Numbered from the stretch's first letter, positions 19,371 to 28,584 are shown. The stretch is 64,000 bases of DNA from Syntrophomonadaceae bacterium (GCA_018333865.1 JAGXSE010000027.1:1-64000), one strand, 5' to 3'. Program-made: numbers and translations. The notes: generated from the letters alone by a model not told the origin.

Positions 19371-19493
19371 ATTATTTGGGTGGATAAGGAGAACTATAAC
19401 AGGAAATTTTTGTTGCTGTCCACCGGCTTTACTATGCAAAACAGAAATTTAGTCTATAATAATATTTACAGAAGATTGGAAAGGATGAATCCG

Positions 19494-20111
19494 ATGGAAG
19501 GATCTGCAGGTACTGCCCGGTATATGTCAATTGCAACTGATTTGGCCACAAGAATTGCCCGGGGCGAGTATAAAGAAAAACAGAAGTTGCTTGGGCGTTC
19601 TTCTTTGGCCGGAAGGTATAATGTCTCCCCCGAAACCATACGGAGGGCATTATCTTTGCTGCAGGACAAGGACATTGTAGAAGTTATCGCCGGAAAAGGG
19701 GTTTTGGTTACTTCAAAGGAGGCTGCCGAGGCCTACTTAACTCAGATTAGCCAGCATCAAGCCTTGCAGGAAATACAGCAGCGTCTCTCCAGTTTAATCG
19801 AAGAACGAAATAGACTAGATGCGGAAATCAGCCAGATGATGGAAGAACTATTGAATTATACCTTTAAATTTTTCACCCGGATGCAAAAAATCCAGGAATA
19901 TAAAATCCCCGCAGGCTCACGGCTTGCGGGCAAAACGCTGGAAAACTCGGAGTTTAGAGGAAAGACCGGCGCTACTGTGCTCGCAGTAGAGAAAAATGGA
20001 GAAACCATCTTTTCACCGTCTCCCCATACAGAAATCAGCGCCGGAGATGTGCTGGTAATTATCGGGCCGCCAGAAGCTAAAAATCTGGTAGCGAAATTAA
20101 TTTCAGGGTAA
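19494..20111 (+). CDS. GntR-type regulator with RCK_C (TrkA-C) ligand domain
   Basis: About 205 residues from ATG 19494. An N-terminal winged helix (GEYKEKQKLLGRSSLAGRYN, then VSPETIRRALSLLQDKD) is followed by a coiled coil (LQEIQQRLSSLIEERNRL) and a C-terminal RCK_C domain (AGSRLAGKTLENSEFR to GDVLVIIGPPE). RCK_C domains in potassium transport proteins bind small ligands, including cyclic di-AMP, so this is a DNA-binding protein with a possible nucleotide sensor; the target is unknown. The frame is open to 19380, but GGAAAGGATG precedes 19494 and a TATAAT (19455-19460) lies within the extension, favouring the later start. Confidence 0.75.
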   Translation: MEGSAGTARYMSIATDLATRIARGEYKEKQKLLGRSSLAGRYNVSPETIRRALSLLQDKDIVEVIAGKGVLVTSKEAAEAYLTQISQHQALQEIQQRLSSLIEERNRLDAEISQMMEELLNYTFKFFTRMQKIQEYKIPAGSRLAGKTLENSEFRGKTGATVLAVEKNGETIFSPSPHTEISAGDVLVIIGPPEAKNLVAKLISG

Positions 20112-20360
20112 TCTTAACTCACCTGCTATGGTTTCCCTTAAAAATTAATACAATTTGGAAGCATGGTAAATGCGCAAATATTGATTGATATTTTTCTAAA
20201 AACACACACCTAAAACCATTGTAATTGCTGACCTTTTCTGGCATAATCGCCATTGAAACCACTTTAATATTTTCTTAAAAGGTGGCGATGATTTACCTTG
20301 ATACCGCCATAAAGTAAATACACCCAAAGGTCCGTCTTGTTATATTAGGAGGGATAAACG

Positions 20361-21494
20361 GTGAGCAGTAATATTATTAAAGAAGCCTTCCCGGACCAAT
20401 GGGAGAACTGGGCCTGGCAACTACAGAACTCTATTGTGTCTGTAGAACAGCTTGCCGGCCTGCTGCGCATATCTGAGGCGGAATGCGCAATGTTAAGAGA
20501 GACCACGCAAAAGTATCCGCTGGCCATTACTCCCTACTACTGGTCTCTCATCGATTTTACCGATCCTGAAGATCCACTGAGAAAACAGTGCTTGCCTAGT
20601 TATGAAGAGATTTGCTGCCCTGTATCTAATGAGGACGACCCGCTGGCCGAAGATGAGGATATGGTAGTGCCAAATCTGGTGCACCGCTATCCAGACCGTG
20701 TCCTCATGATTGTGACAAATATTTGCGCTATGAACTGCCGCCACTGCACGAGGAAAAGACTGTGGGAGAGTGGAAGGAAGGGTTTTTCCCGGCAAGAGGT
20801 AGACAAAATGCTCGCATATATCCGCCTGACTCCCACTATCAGGGATGTGGTGGTTTCTGGCGGTGATCCTTTGATGTTGAGCGATAACAACCTTGAGTAC
20901 ATTTTAAGAAACTTAAGAGAAATTAGACACGTGGAAATAATCCGGATTGGGACCAGGGCTCCTGTGGTTTTGCCCCAAAGAATCACCCGGGGATTAGTAA
21001 CAATGTTGCGAAAATACCGTCCGATTTGGGTTAATACTCAATTTAATCATCCAAATGAGTTGACCACCAGGTCCACGCTGGCTTGCGATCAGATTATCTC
21101 CGCCGGTATTCCGATTAATAACCAGAGCGTTTTACTAAAAGGTATTAATGATGACGCCTCGATTATGAAAACTCTTTGCCATAAATTGTTAGCAGCCAGT
21201 ATCCGCCCCTATTACATTTTTCAGTGTGACCCTGTAAAAGGCACAGAACACTTTCGCACTTCGGTCTGGACAGGCGTAGAAATAATTGAGAACCTGCGCG
21301 GACATACCTCCGGCCTCGGAGTCCCAACCTTTGTAGTGGACGCCCCTGGCGGCGGAGGCAAGGTTCCTTTACAGCCCAACTACCTGATCTCTATGTCTGC
21401 AGACTCCCTGGTTTTCCGCACCTACGAAGGCCGGGTCATTCGCTATCCCAACCCGGCGGATAATTTTGCTTCAACCTATAGTAAAGAATTTTAG
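20361..21494 (+). CDS. KamA-family radical SAM enzyme (lysine 2,3-aminomutase-like)
   Basis: 377 residues. The radical-SAM cluster is CAMNCRHC (Cys122, Cys126, Cys129). The PLP lysine lies in DAPGGGGK (Lys334), and both aspartates that bind the substrate side-chain amine in lysine 2,3-aminomutase are present (Asp290 in FQCDPVKGTEHFRT, Asp327 in VVDAP). This favours a true aminomutase, making beta-lysine or a related beta-amino acid, over EpmB-type relatives. The start is GTG at 20361 after TAGGAGGG. The usual partner, the beta-lysine acetyltransferase AblB, is not here; instead an ATP-grasp ligase follows 18 bp later. No structured leader was recognised in the 249 bp upstream. Confidence 0.85.
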   Translation: MSSNIIKEAFPDQWENWAWQLQNSIVSVEQLAGLLRISEAECAMLRETTQKYPLAITPYYWSLIDFTDPEDPLRKQCLPSYEEICCPVSNEDDPLAEDEDMVVPNLVHRYPDRVLMIVTNICAMNCRHCTRKRLWESGRKGFSRQEVDKMLAYIRLTPTIRDVVVSGGDPLMLSDNNLEYILRNLREIRHVEIIRIGTRAPVVLPQRITRGLVTMLRKYRPIWVNTQFNHPNELTTRSTLACDQIISAGIPINNQSVLLKGINDDASIMKTLCHKLLAASIRPYYIFQCDPVKGTEHFRTSVWTGVEIIENLRGHTSGLGVPTFVVDAPGGGGKVPLQPNYLISMSADSLVFRTYEGRVIRYPNPADNFASTYSKEF

Positions 21495-21512
21495 CGGAAA
21501 AGAGATCATAAA

Positions 21513-22550
21513 ATGAAAATAGGCATCACCTTCAATTTGCGTCAGGAAGTCCCCGCCGAAAAAGGCCCCATCGATCTATTTGAAGAATTTGACTGCAAGG
21601 AAACGATTCAGGCCATTGCGCAGATTCTTAGCGAAATGGGGCATGAAGTGAAAGAATTGGGATGGGGAAAGGAATTTTTGCAGAATATCCTCTCAGAAAA
21701 AATTGATCTGGTGTTTAATATTGCCGAGGGGATGGGAAAAAGGAGCAGAGAAGCACAGGTACCAGCCGTGCTGGAAATGCTGGACATCCCCTATACTTTC
21801 TCAGATACCCAGACTTTAACTATCTGTATGGACAAGGCTCTTACCAAAAAAATAGTGAGCACGATTGGAGTAAAAACACCAAAGTACTTTGTAACAACTA
21901 CTGCGGGCGGTGTACGTAAACACCGCCTCAGGTTCCCCTTATTTGTGAAGCCGGCGCTGGAGGGATCAAGCAAAGGAATTCGTCTCCATTCCATAGTAAA
22001 GGATCAGGCGGAATTAGAACAACAGGTGACATGGGTGTTAAAAGAATACGGGCCCCTGCCGGTACTGGTGGAAGAATTTATCCGGGGCCGTGAAGTAACT
22101 GTGGGAGTGTTGGGCAATGATAAACCACATATCTTGGGAATCATGGAAATAAGGGGTAAAAATGCCGGAGACGAATTTGTGTATTCCCTTGAAGTGAAGC
22201 GTAATTGGCAAGAGGAGGTAGAATATTGCTGCCCCTCAGAGTTAGATCACCTGACTGCCAAAAGAATTGCCAGAGACGCCCTGAAGGCATATACACTGCT
22301 GGGCTGCAGGGATGCAGCCAGGTTTGATTTTCGCGTAGATTGCCTCGGCCAGCCCTACTTTCTGGAGGTTAATCCGCTGGCTGGCCTGTCACCCGAATAC
22401 TCAGACTTAACCATTATGGCAAAAAAATCCGGCTACGATTATCCATGGCTGATCAGAACTATTGTAAATCTGGCGATTGAACGTAACGGGATCGAAACTG
22501 AACCTGTCAATACAACGAAATTGCATGGTTGCGTGGAAAAACCACTTTAA
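21513..22550 (+). CDS. D-Ala-D-Ala ligase-like ATP-grasp ligase
   Basis: 345 residues. The ATP-grasp core is visible: LFVKPALEGSSKGI (ATP-binding lysine and small loop), LVEEFIRGREVTVGVLG, and the metal/ATP motif FRVDCLGQPYFLEVNPLAG. The N-terminus (FDCKETIQAIAQILSEMGHE, DLVFNIAEG) follows the D-alanine--D-alanine ligase fold. Such enzymes join an amino acid or carboxylate to an amine via an acyl phosphate. Its place right after a KamA enzyme, away from cell-wall genes, suggests ligation of a beta-amino acid rather than peptidoglycan D-Ala-D-Ala synthesis; this is inference. A strong hairpin terminator follows. Confidence 0.8.
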   Translation: MKIGITFNLRQEVPAEKGPIDLFEEFDCKETIQAIAQILSEMGHEVKELGWGKEFLQNILSEKIDLVFNIAEGMGKRSREAQVPAVLEMLDIPYTFSDTQTLTICMDKALTKKIVSTIGVKTPKYFVTTTAGGVRKHRLRFPLFVKPALEGSSKGIRLHSIVKDQAELEQQVTWVLKEYGPLPVLVEEFIRGREVTVGVLGNDKPHILGIMEIRGKNAGDEFVYSLEVKRNWQEEVEYCCPSELDHLTAKRIARDALKAYTLLGCRDAARFDFRVDCLGQPYFLEVNPLAGLSPEYSDLTIMAKKSGYDYPWLIRTIVNLAIERNGIETEPVNTTKLHGCVEKPL

Positions 22551-22551
22551 A

Positions 22552-22580
22552 CCAAAAGCCGGGGTTTTCCCGGCTTTTGG
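22552..22580. terminator. Bidirectional hairpin terminator between convergent genes
   Basis: CCAAAAGCCGGG (22552-22563) pairs with CCCGGCTTTTGG (22569-22580). The stem ends in A/T-rich runs on both strands, so it can serve both the ATP-grasp gene and the minus-strand MoaD-like gene ending at 22602. Confidence 0.8.
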
Positions 22581-22601
22581 CTATTGGTGATTAACGCTCT
22601 C

Positions 22602-22841
22602 TTAACCGCCACCTACAGGAGGAAAGATACCGATGCGATCTCCCTCTTTCAGTTGGTGCAGCAGATCCTCTTTCCGCCCGTTAATTACTAATATTTTAGG
22701 AACATCATCGGGTATACCCAACACCCGAACTAAATCTTTGCCAGTTGCGCCTGCGGGCACTTCAATTATTTGCGGCTGGCCGATTAAGAGGTGAGGGGCA
22801 TATGCCCGCATGCCAGCATATAAACGAACTTCCACCTGCAT
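22602..22841 (-). CDS. MoaD/ThiS-family sulfur carrier
   Basis: 79 residues with a beta-grasp pattern and a C-terminal PPVGGG, the diglycine end that is thiocarboxylated for sulfur transfer in pterin-cofactor synthesis. EVPAGATGKDL and LKEGDRIGIFPPVGGG are typical of MoaD-like proteins. It lies 28 bp downstream of the aldehyde oxidoreductase gene, and such MoaD copies often accompany tungsten enzymes to supply their cofactor. The GG occurs as GGG, so one residue might be trimmed or tolerated. Confidence 0.85.
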   Translation of the reverse strand: MQVEVRLYAGMRAYAPHLLIGQPQIIEVPAGATGKDLVRVLGIPDDVPKILVINGRKEDLLHQLKEGDRIGIFPPVGGG

Positions 22842-22869
22842 AGGCCTTCCCTCCTGAACATATTAACCG

Positions 22870-24627
22870 TTAGGCGGGCCGCACAGGAGCCACCGCATCA
22901 GGTATCACTGCAGCCAATTCCATGTCTGGTACATCAAAGACCAACTGATGGGGGGGCAGCACTTCCTTGTAGAAAAACTCCGGCAAGCGGTCATGGGCAA
23001 CAGTGAAGCCAGCCCGGCGGTTAAAGTCAAGCTCATCCGCCAATACCTTTTGGCCCAGTTTGGTCACATCTGCACCTGTCAGGCTTAATCCGAACTTGGC
23101 GTTTAACATTTCTATTACCGCCTCCATCCCCTCGGGAATATCAAGGAGGGCAAAAGCCGTGAATACGCATAGCCCGGCAGAGTCGATAGCGGCAGTTGCG
23201 ATTTGCAAATTGCGGGACAAATCGGCTTGACCTTCCGGCTTTAAGGGATCAACATAGCCGCCCACTTTTAGAATATTGGTTGCTACGCTGTAACCGGCTG
23301 TATGGTCAGCGCCCATGGTGCTGGTAGCATAAGTGACACCGATGCCCTTTACCGCTCTCGGGTCATAGGCGGGAATCCCCTGGCCTTTAACAACAGGAAC
23401 CCTGGTCATCCCAAAGACCTTGCCCACCGTTTCTGTCCCAGCCCCTAAAATCCGGCCCATAGGAGTACCCTGCCCAATCTCTTCCAGCAGCTTGATAGCT
23501 CCGGCGCCATCTCCGAAAGGCACTACCCCTGCCTCCATGGCAACAGCCAGGGCGACACCGGTTTCAATGGTATCAATGCCAAAATCGTTGCATTGACGGT
23601 TGAGCCTGGCGATGGTATCCAGTTCACCAATACCACAGTTAGCGCCAAGCGACCAGTCGGTTTCATATTCCACTGGGGAGCATAATGCTTCGCCGTTTTC
23701 ATCTGGATAGATATTTGAGCAGCGCATTACACAGCCAGGATGGCAGGCATGGCCCATCTTGCCTTTTCCGCCCCGCTTTTGAACCATCTCTGCTATCGCC
23801 TCGCCGCTGATCTCCGCAGCCTTTTCAAACCTGCCCTCACTGAAGTTCCGGGTGGGCAAACCGCCGGCTTCATTCAAAACATTGACCAGAACAGCCGTGC
23901 CATATGCTGACAGGGTCTGCCCGGTGACCGGGTGGCTCCGGAGCACTTTGGTTAACTTCTGAGCCGCTTCTTTAAAGGCCTCTTTATTCTGGACCGGAGA
24001 TTCAAACAGCTTTGCGGTCTGCAGCACAATAGCCTTCAGCCCCTTGCTGCCCATTACCGCCCCCATGCCGCCGCGGCCACAGAAGCGGCCTGGCTGGCCC
24101 TCCATATCATTGTTGGAAATACCGGCTATCGGCATTTTTCTTTCGCCGGCAGGGCCGATACAGATGACGCCAATCTTGGTGCCGTATTTTTCTCTTAACT
24201 TATTGTTTAATTCGTATGTCCCCATCAAGGCATATTCATCTGCCGGAAGCAGTTTAGCCCCTTCTTCAGTAATCAGCAACAAGAATAATCCTGCGGCAGG
24301 CTGGCCTTCAACAACTACTGCGCTGATACCAAGGCTAGCCAGTTTTTGGGAGGTCATACTGCCGGCATTTGATTCTTTGATTGTGCCAGTTAGGGGGCTT
24401 TTTGCGCCTGCAGAAAGCCGGCCGGAAGAAGGACAACTGGTGCCGGTTAACAAGCCGGGGGCGATAACCAATTTATTGGTTGGACCAAGAGGGTGACAGG
24501 TCGGATCCACTTCGCTTGATACAACTTTAGAAGTAAGGGCTCTTCCTCCCAGGCCAACATAGGCTTCCGCAATATCCTCAAATGCTACCGTTAACGAGCT
24601 CATGTTTACGCGTAGAATTTTGCTCAC
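22870..24627 (-). CDS. Aldehyde:ferredoxin oxidoreductase, tungsten-type
   Basis: 585 residues of the AOR family, cytoplasmic enzymes that oxidise aldehydes to acids and reduce ferredoxin using a tungsten bis-pterin and a [4Fe-4S] cluster. The N-terminal domain has YVGLGGRALTSK, TGTSCPSSGR and AGAKSPLTGTI. The cofactor region has FCGRGGMGAVMGSKGLKA (182-199). Cluster cysteines are Cys295, Cys299 and Cys303 (CHPGCVMRC), with a fourth near residue 495 (DSAGLCVF). Length fits the shorter AORs. It heads an operon with the MoaD-like gene and has a long structured leader with an internal terminator. Confidence 0.9.
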   Translation of the reverse strand: MSKILRVNMSSLTVAFEDIAEAYVGLGGRALTSKVVSSEVDPTCHPLGPTNKLVIAPGLLTGTSCPSSGRLSAGAKSPLTGTIKESNAGSMTSQKLASLGISAVVVEGQPAAGLFLLLITEEGAKLLPADEYALMGTYELNNKLREKYGTKIGVICIGPAGERKMPIAGISNNDMEGQPGRFCGRGGMGAVMGSKGLKAIVLQTAKLFESPVQNKEAFKEAAQKLTKVLRSHPVTGQTLSAYGTAVLVNVLNEAGGLPTRNFSEGRFEKAAEISGEAIAEMVQKRGGKGKMGHACHPGCVMRCSNIYPDENGEALCSPVEYETDWSLGANCGIGELDTIARLNRQCNDFGIDTIETGVALAVAMEAGVVPFGDGAGAIKLLEEIGQGTPMGRILGAGTETVGKVFGMTRVPVVKGQGIPAYDPRAVKGIGVTYATSTMGADHTAGYSVATNILKVGGYVDPLKPEGQADLSRNLQIATAAIDSAGLCVFTAFALLDIPEGMEAVIEMLNAKFGLSLTGADVTKLGQKVLADELDFNRRAGFTVAHDRLPEFFYKEVLPPHQLVFDVPDMELAAVIPDAVAPVRPA

Positions 24628-24860
24628 TTTTAATTTCCCCTCCTAATTTTTTCTCTTTAGTCTTTTTTGTGAAATATCACACAAGCCTTGAGAAGTTTTT
24701 TTCACCTCCTTTTTCTTTGGGGAAAAAATAAAGGAGTCCTCTATTAAAGGGCCTCCTTTGCGCAGTGGCTGGGAAAGTAATTGCTTACTAACCCTATCGT
24801 CCAACCTTTCCCCTAAGGAGAGGTTTGGATCGGATCCCATTTTAAAATATTCTGCCCAAA
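24628..24860 (-). promoter_or_regulatory. Structured leader of the AOR operon, possible riboswitch/attenuator
   Basis: Read toward the AOR start, this non-coding stretch has a hairpin CCAAACCTCTCC-TTAG-GGGAAAGGTTGG (24803-24832 region), a mid-section with GGGTTAGTAAGC and CTTTCCCAGCC, and then an intrinsic terminator (24722-24759) about 95 bp before the start codon. A structured element followed by a terminator inside a leader is the layout of an attenuation riboswitch. CCTC...GGAAAGG resembles part of the molybdenum/tungsten cofactor (Moco) RNA, but the rest of that fold was not found, so the class is uncertain. It could instead be the 3' end of the CC/Se gene transcript. Confidence 0.35.
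24722..24759 (-). terminator. Intrinsic terminator in the AOR leader
   Basis: On the minus strand AAAGGAG (24759-24753) pairs with CTCCTTT (24736-24730), with a partly paired inner loop, followed by ATTTTTTCCCC. It either ends the CC/Se gene transcript or acts as the regulated terminator of the AOR leader. Confidence 0.7.
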
Positions 24861-24923
24861 AGCAAGTTTTCCTGCTGGGAATAGTTACAAGAAAAAATTT
24901 TTTTCCTTATTTGGGACATTCCT

Positions 24924-25226
24924 TTAAACCCATTCGGCAACCAGACGGGAACGACGCCAAACGATGTCAAGGCGAATTCTCAGATCCTTCTTGTATTTGG
25001 TTCCTCTTTTTACGTAAACCTTAACGCCGTCAACAACCCAAAGCAGGCCATCGGCTTCAGCCGGCCGGCCCAGGCTAACATAAGGGATAAGGGTACTACT
25101 GCAGCAACTCACAGGAACTTCTTCAGTCCAAACCGTAATTGTTCCATTATTTTCCTGGATGTGCCTGAGCGCCTGAGGAGTAAACCTGATCTGCACGGTT
25201 TGATTCACCCCCAAAGAAACGGTCAT
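24924..25226 (-). CDS. CC/Se-motif family protein (HesB-like, Cys-Cys version)
   Basis: 100 residues with a HesB/IscA-like small beta-rich plan. The family's signature dipeptide is VSCCS (Cys41-Cys42); in some relatives the second Cys is selenocysteine. RFTPQALRHIQENNGTITVW and DGVKVYVKRGTKY are the other conserved parts. No function is established for the family; a metal- or sulfur-handling role is suggested by the vicinal cysteines and HesB likeness. It lies between gatB and the AOR operon on the same strand; no link to either is proved. Confidence 0.75.
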   Translation of the reverse strand: MTVSLGVNQTVQIRFTPQALRHIQENNGTITVWTEEVPVSCCSSTLIPYVSLGRPAEADGLLWVVDGVKVYVKRGTKYKKDLRIRLDIVWRRSRLVAEWV

Positions 25227-25295
25227 AAGCCATTATATGTGAAGGGCTCGTTGGAGGTGAATTGTAGCAGTGCTTAAAAAACTTGCTTCCTTTTT

Positions 25296-26717
25296 TTATC
25301 GGAGACGTTCTTTTAATAATTGGTTTACTACAGCCGGGTTAGCCTTCCCCATTGTCTCTTTCATCACTTGCCCCACCAGGAAACCAAGCGCTTTTTCTTT
25401 GCCTGCCTTAAAATCCTGCACCACAGACGGATTGGCAGATAAGACCTTTATAACTACGGCAGCAATCTCGCCAGTGTCGGAAATTTGAGATAAACCCTTC
25501 TCACGAATAACCTCAGTAGGCATCTTCCCGCTGGCAAAGATTTCTTCGAAAATTGTTTTGGCTAGTTTTCCGCTGATAGTGCCGATTTCAATCAGTTTCA
25601 GCAATTCCGCCAACCCATGGGGAGAGATTTTTGCCTTCTGGATTTCTACATTGCTGGAGTTTAGCAGGCGCAGCAATTCCCCCATTACCCAGTTGCTGAC
25701 GGTTTTAGCATCCGGATATAATAGAACACACTCGTCGAAGAAGTCTGCTAACGCCTTAGAACCGGTAATCACTCCCGCGTCATAGTCAGGCAGCCCGTAA
25801 TCGCGCACAAGCCTTTCTCTTCTTGCCTGGGGCAGCTCCGGCAGGTTTTGGCGCATTTTTCCCACCCAGTCCCCGTCAATAACCAGCGGCACCAGGTCGG
25901 GGTCCGGAAAATAGCGGTAGTCATGGGCCTGCTCCTTGCTGCGCATGGAAAAAGTAATTCCTTTGTTTTCGTCCCATGAACGGGTCTCCTGGATTATCCT
26001 GCCCCCAGATCTGATTTCGTCTATTTGCCTTTTTATTTCATACTCCAGGGCCCTTTGCACTGCCCGGAAGGAGTTCATATTTTTGATCTCTGCCTTGGTG
26101 CCTAATTTTTCACTGCCCACAGGCATTATCGAAACGTTAGCGTCACACCGAAGCGAACCCTCTTCCATCTTGCAGTCCGATACATCAATATATTGAAGAA
26201 TTAGCTTTAACTGCTCCAAATAGGCTTTAGCCTCTTCGGCAGACCGGAGATCAGGTTCGGTAACAATTTCTATTAAAGGCACGCAAGAGCGGTTATAATC
26301 TACAAAAGAATGACTGCCCTCATGGATTAATTTGCCGGCATCTTCTTCCATATGAACCCTGGCAATACCAACGGCCTTTTTTTTGCCATTAACTTCGATT
26401 TCCAGGCAGCCGCCGAAGGCTATTGGCAAGCCAGATTGGGATATCTGGTAATTCTTAGGTAAGTCTGGATAATAATAATTCTTGCGGTCAAATTTGCTAA
26501 AACTCGCAATTTGACAGCCAAGGGCCAGTCCCGCCAGCGTGGCCAGCTCTACCACTCTTTGATTCAAGACTGGGAGCGTCCCGGGTAAACCCAGGCAAAC
26601 CGGACAAACGCTGGTGTTAGGCTCACCGCCGAACTGGGTGGAACAGGCACAAAATATCTTGGAATTGGTTTTTAACTCCACATGGACTTCGAGACCGATG
26701 ACAGGTTGATAATCCAA
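25296..26717 (-). CDS. gatB: Asp-tRNA(Asn)/Glu-tRNA(Gln) amidotransferase subunit B
   Basis: 473 residues. GatB binds the mischarged tRNA and activates the side-chain carboxylate with ATP; ammonia arrives from GatA. The signature [20 protein letters not shown] (9-28), [31 protein letters not shown] and [10 protein letters not shown] are all present, with the tRNA-binding YqeY/GatB tail at the C-terminus ([16 protein letters not shown]). Length is normal. It starts 3 bp after the gatA stop, last in a gatC-gatA-gatB operon. Confidence 0.97.
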   Translation of the reverse strand: MDYQPVIGLEVHVELKTNSKIFCACSTQFGGEPNTSVCPVCLGLPGTLPVLNQRVVELATLAGLALGCQIASFSKFDRKNYYYPDLPKNYQISQSGLPIAFGGCLEIEVNGKKKAVGIARVHMEEDAGKLIHEGSHSFVDYNRSCVPLIEIVTEPDLRSAEEAKAYLEQLKLILQYIDVSDCKMEEGSLRCDANVSIMPVGSEKLGTKAEIKNMNSFRAVQRALEYEIKRQIDEIRSGGRIIQETRSWDENKGITFSMRSKEQAHDYRYFPDPDLVPLVIDGDWVGKMRQNLPELPQARRERLVRDYGLPDYDAGVITGSKALADFFDECVLLYPDAKTVSNWVMGELLRLLNSSNVEIQKAKISPHGLAELLKLIEIGTISGKLAKTIFEEIFASGKMPTEVIREKGLSQISDTGEIAAVVIKVLSANPSVVQDFKAGKEKALGFLVGQVMKETMGKANPAVVNQLLKERLR

Positions 26718-26719
26718 GG

Positions 26720-28186
26720 CTAATTCACCTCCAAAGCAGGCTTTGCCAAGTGATAGGAAGTATTCTGTTCATAGGTATAAGCAACTCTGAACAACAAGGC
26801 CTCCGAAAATGGCTTGCCAATAAGCTGAAGCCCGACCGGCATACCTTCACTTAAGCCGCAAGGGATGGATATGCCAGGAACCCCTGCCATATTAACAGGA
26901 ATTGTGAAAGTGTCAATTAAGTACATGGCCAAAGGATCTTCAATTCTTTCCCCAAGCTTAAAAGCCACCATAGGAGCAGTTGGCGCCGCAAGCACATCAA
27001 CATGCTCAAAGGCTCTCGCAAAGTCTTGTTTCACCAAGGTGCGCACCTTTAATGCCTTGAGATAATATGCATCATAATAGCCTGCGCTAAGGGCATAGGT
27101 ACCCAGCATAATCCGGCGCTTAACCTCTGGACCAAATCCTTCCCGGCGGGTTTTCATGTACATCTCCATCACATCAGACGCGGCTGTATTCCGGAATCCG
27201 TAACTTACTCCGTCAAACTTGGCCAGGTTGGAGCTGGCTTCAGCCGGAGAGATTATGTAATAAGCAGCCAGGGCATATTCCGTATGGGGCAAGGATACCT
27301 CCTTGCAAACAGCTCCCAACTCCTCTAACTTGGCAATTGCTGCCTCCACTGCCTTTTTAACTCCCGGCTCCAAACCGGCTACAAAATATTCTTTTGGGAT
27401 GCCAATACGCAAGCCCTTAATATCGTTGACCAGGGCTTTGCGGTAATTAGGGGGCATATAACCGACAGAGGTGGAATCAAGGGGATCTTGGCCGGCTATT
27501 TCTTGTAATACTAAAGCACAATCAGTTACGTTTTTTGTCATCGGACCAATCTGATCCAAAGAGGAAGCATAAGCTACCGCTCCATAACGGGACACTAAGC
27601 CATAAGTGGGTTTCATGCCTACGATGCCACAAAATGAGGCTGGCTGCCGTATTGACCCCCCCGTATCTGTACCCAAAGAAAAGGCTACTTCCCCGGCCGC
27701 CACTGCCGCTGCCGGGCCGCCACTGGAACCGCCGGGCACCCGGTTCAAGTCCCAGGGGTTCCTGGTTGGGAAAAAACGAGAAGTTTCATTGGAAGATCCC
27801 ATGGCGAACTCATCCATGTTAAGTTTGCCTATTAAGACGGCACCCCTTTGTGCCAGGCGGGATACCACTGTGGCATCATAGGGTGGGATAAAGTTTTCTA
27901 AAATTTTAGACCCACACGTAGTCAGGATGCCTTTGGTACAAAGGTTATCTTTCAAGCCCATCGGGATTCCTGCCAAGGGGCTAATCCCCTCGCCAGCCGC
28001 CAAACGGCGATCTACCTCCATAGCTTTGGCCAGTGCCGTTTCAGTGGTAATGGTAATAAATGCCCGGACATGGCTTTCTACTTCATCTATCCGGCTGATA
28101 AAGGCTTCTGTGATCTCCTTGGCACTGACTTCCTGTTTAATGAGCATGGCATGTAATTGATATAGCGGCAAAGAATACAGAGACAA
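26720..28186 (-). CDS. gatA: Asp-tRNA(Asn)/Glu-tRNA(Gln) amidotransferase subunit A
   Basis: 488 residues of the amidase-signature family. GatA hydrolyses glutamine and channels ammonia to GatB. The catalytic triad is complete: Lys79 (GIPMGLKDN), Ser154 ([15 protein letters not shown]) and Ser178 ([14 protein letters not shown]). Length and motif spacing match the family exactly. It lies between gatC and gatB with short gaps. The presence of GatCAB implies that this organism makes Gln-tRNA and/or Asn-tRNA by the indirect route. Confidence 0.97.
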   Translation of the reverse strand: MSLYSLPLYQLHAMLIKQEVSAKEITEAFISRIDEVESHVRAFITITTETALAKAMEVDRRLAAGEGISPLAGIPMGLKDNLCTKGILTTCGSKILENFIPPYDATVVSRLAQRGAVLIGKLNMDEFAMGSSNETSRFFPTRNPWDLNRVPGGSSGGPAAAVAAGEVAFSLGTDTGGSIRQPASFCGIVGMKPTYGLVSRYGAVAYASSLDQIGPMTKNVTDCALVLQEIAGQDPLDSTSVGYMPPNYRKALVNDIKGLRIGIPKEYFVAGLEPGVKKAVEAAIAKLEELGAVCKEVSLPHTEYALAAYYIISPAEASSNLAKFDGVSYGFRNTAASDVMEMYMKTRREGFGPEVKRRIMLGTYALSAGYYDAYYLKALKVRTLVKQDFARAFEHVDVLAAPTAPMVAFKLGERIEDPLAMYLIDTFTIPVNMAGVPGISIPCGLSEGMPVGLQLIGKPFSEALLFRVAYTYEQNTSYHLAKPALEVN

Positions 28187-28227
28187 TTTACCGTCCCCTT
28201 TCTAACCCTGATTTCGACCTGCAGTGC

Positions 28228-28512
28228 CTAGATAATCCTTGGCACTCTAAATTGACCCCTCTCTTGATCCGGGGCATTGGCCAAGGCCTCATCCTGGGAC
28301 AGGCCTGGTTCGTTTACATCTCCCCGGAACACATTTTTTAAAGGCAATACATGGGCAGTAGGTTCTACCCCAACTGTATCTAAGGAATTTATTTTTTCCA
28401 TGTAACCCAAAATGCTGTTTAACTGTTTGGTATAGGTAGCAATTTCCTCCTCATCCAAGGCCAAGCGAGCAAGAAATGCTACACCTTCGACATCCTTTTG
28501 AGCAAGTGCCAT
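28228..28512 (-). CDS. gatC: Asp-tRNA(Asn)/Glu-tRNA(Gln) amidotransferase subunit C
   Basis: About 94 residues. GatC is the small subunit that wraps around and stabilises the GatA-GatB interface. The family pattern VAFLARLALDEEE, YTKQLNSILGYMEKINSLD, VEPTAHVLPLKNVFRGDV and the RVPRII end are complete. The start at 28512 (MALAQKDVEG) fits the usual N-terminus and has AGGAG upstream; the open frame to 28539 is an unneeded extension. First gene of the operon, with a promoter and palindrome just upstream. Confidence 0.95.
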   Translation of the reverse strand: MALAQKDVEGVAFLARLALDEEEIATYTKQLNSILGYMEKINSLDTVGVEPTAHVLPLKNVFRGDVNEPGLSQDEALANAPDQERGQFRVPRII

Positions 28513-28548
28513 ACATCTACCAACTCCTGTTTTTAGCATTATTTGACA

Positions 28549-28584
28549 CTGTTATATTATAACAGACACTATTTGTAAGAGCAA
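28549..28584 (-). promoter_or_regulatory. gatCAB promoter overlapped by a 17-bp palindrome
   Basis: On the minus strand TTGCTC (28584-28579) and TATAAT (28561-28556) are separated by 17 bp, a good housekeeping promoter. The -10 lies inside CTGTTATA-T-TATAACAG (28549-28565), a perfect inverted repeat with 8-bp arms and a 1-bp centre, positioned as a repressor operator would be. The binding protein is unknown; the 7-1-7-like shape recalls Fur/PerR-family sites but the bases do not match a consensus I can name. Confidence 0.6.

Noticed and set aside
24643-24840. 65-codon minus-strand frame in the AOR leader
   Set aside because: It runs through the hairpin and terminator, which explain the sequence better than a protein.
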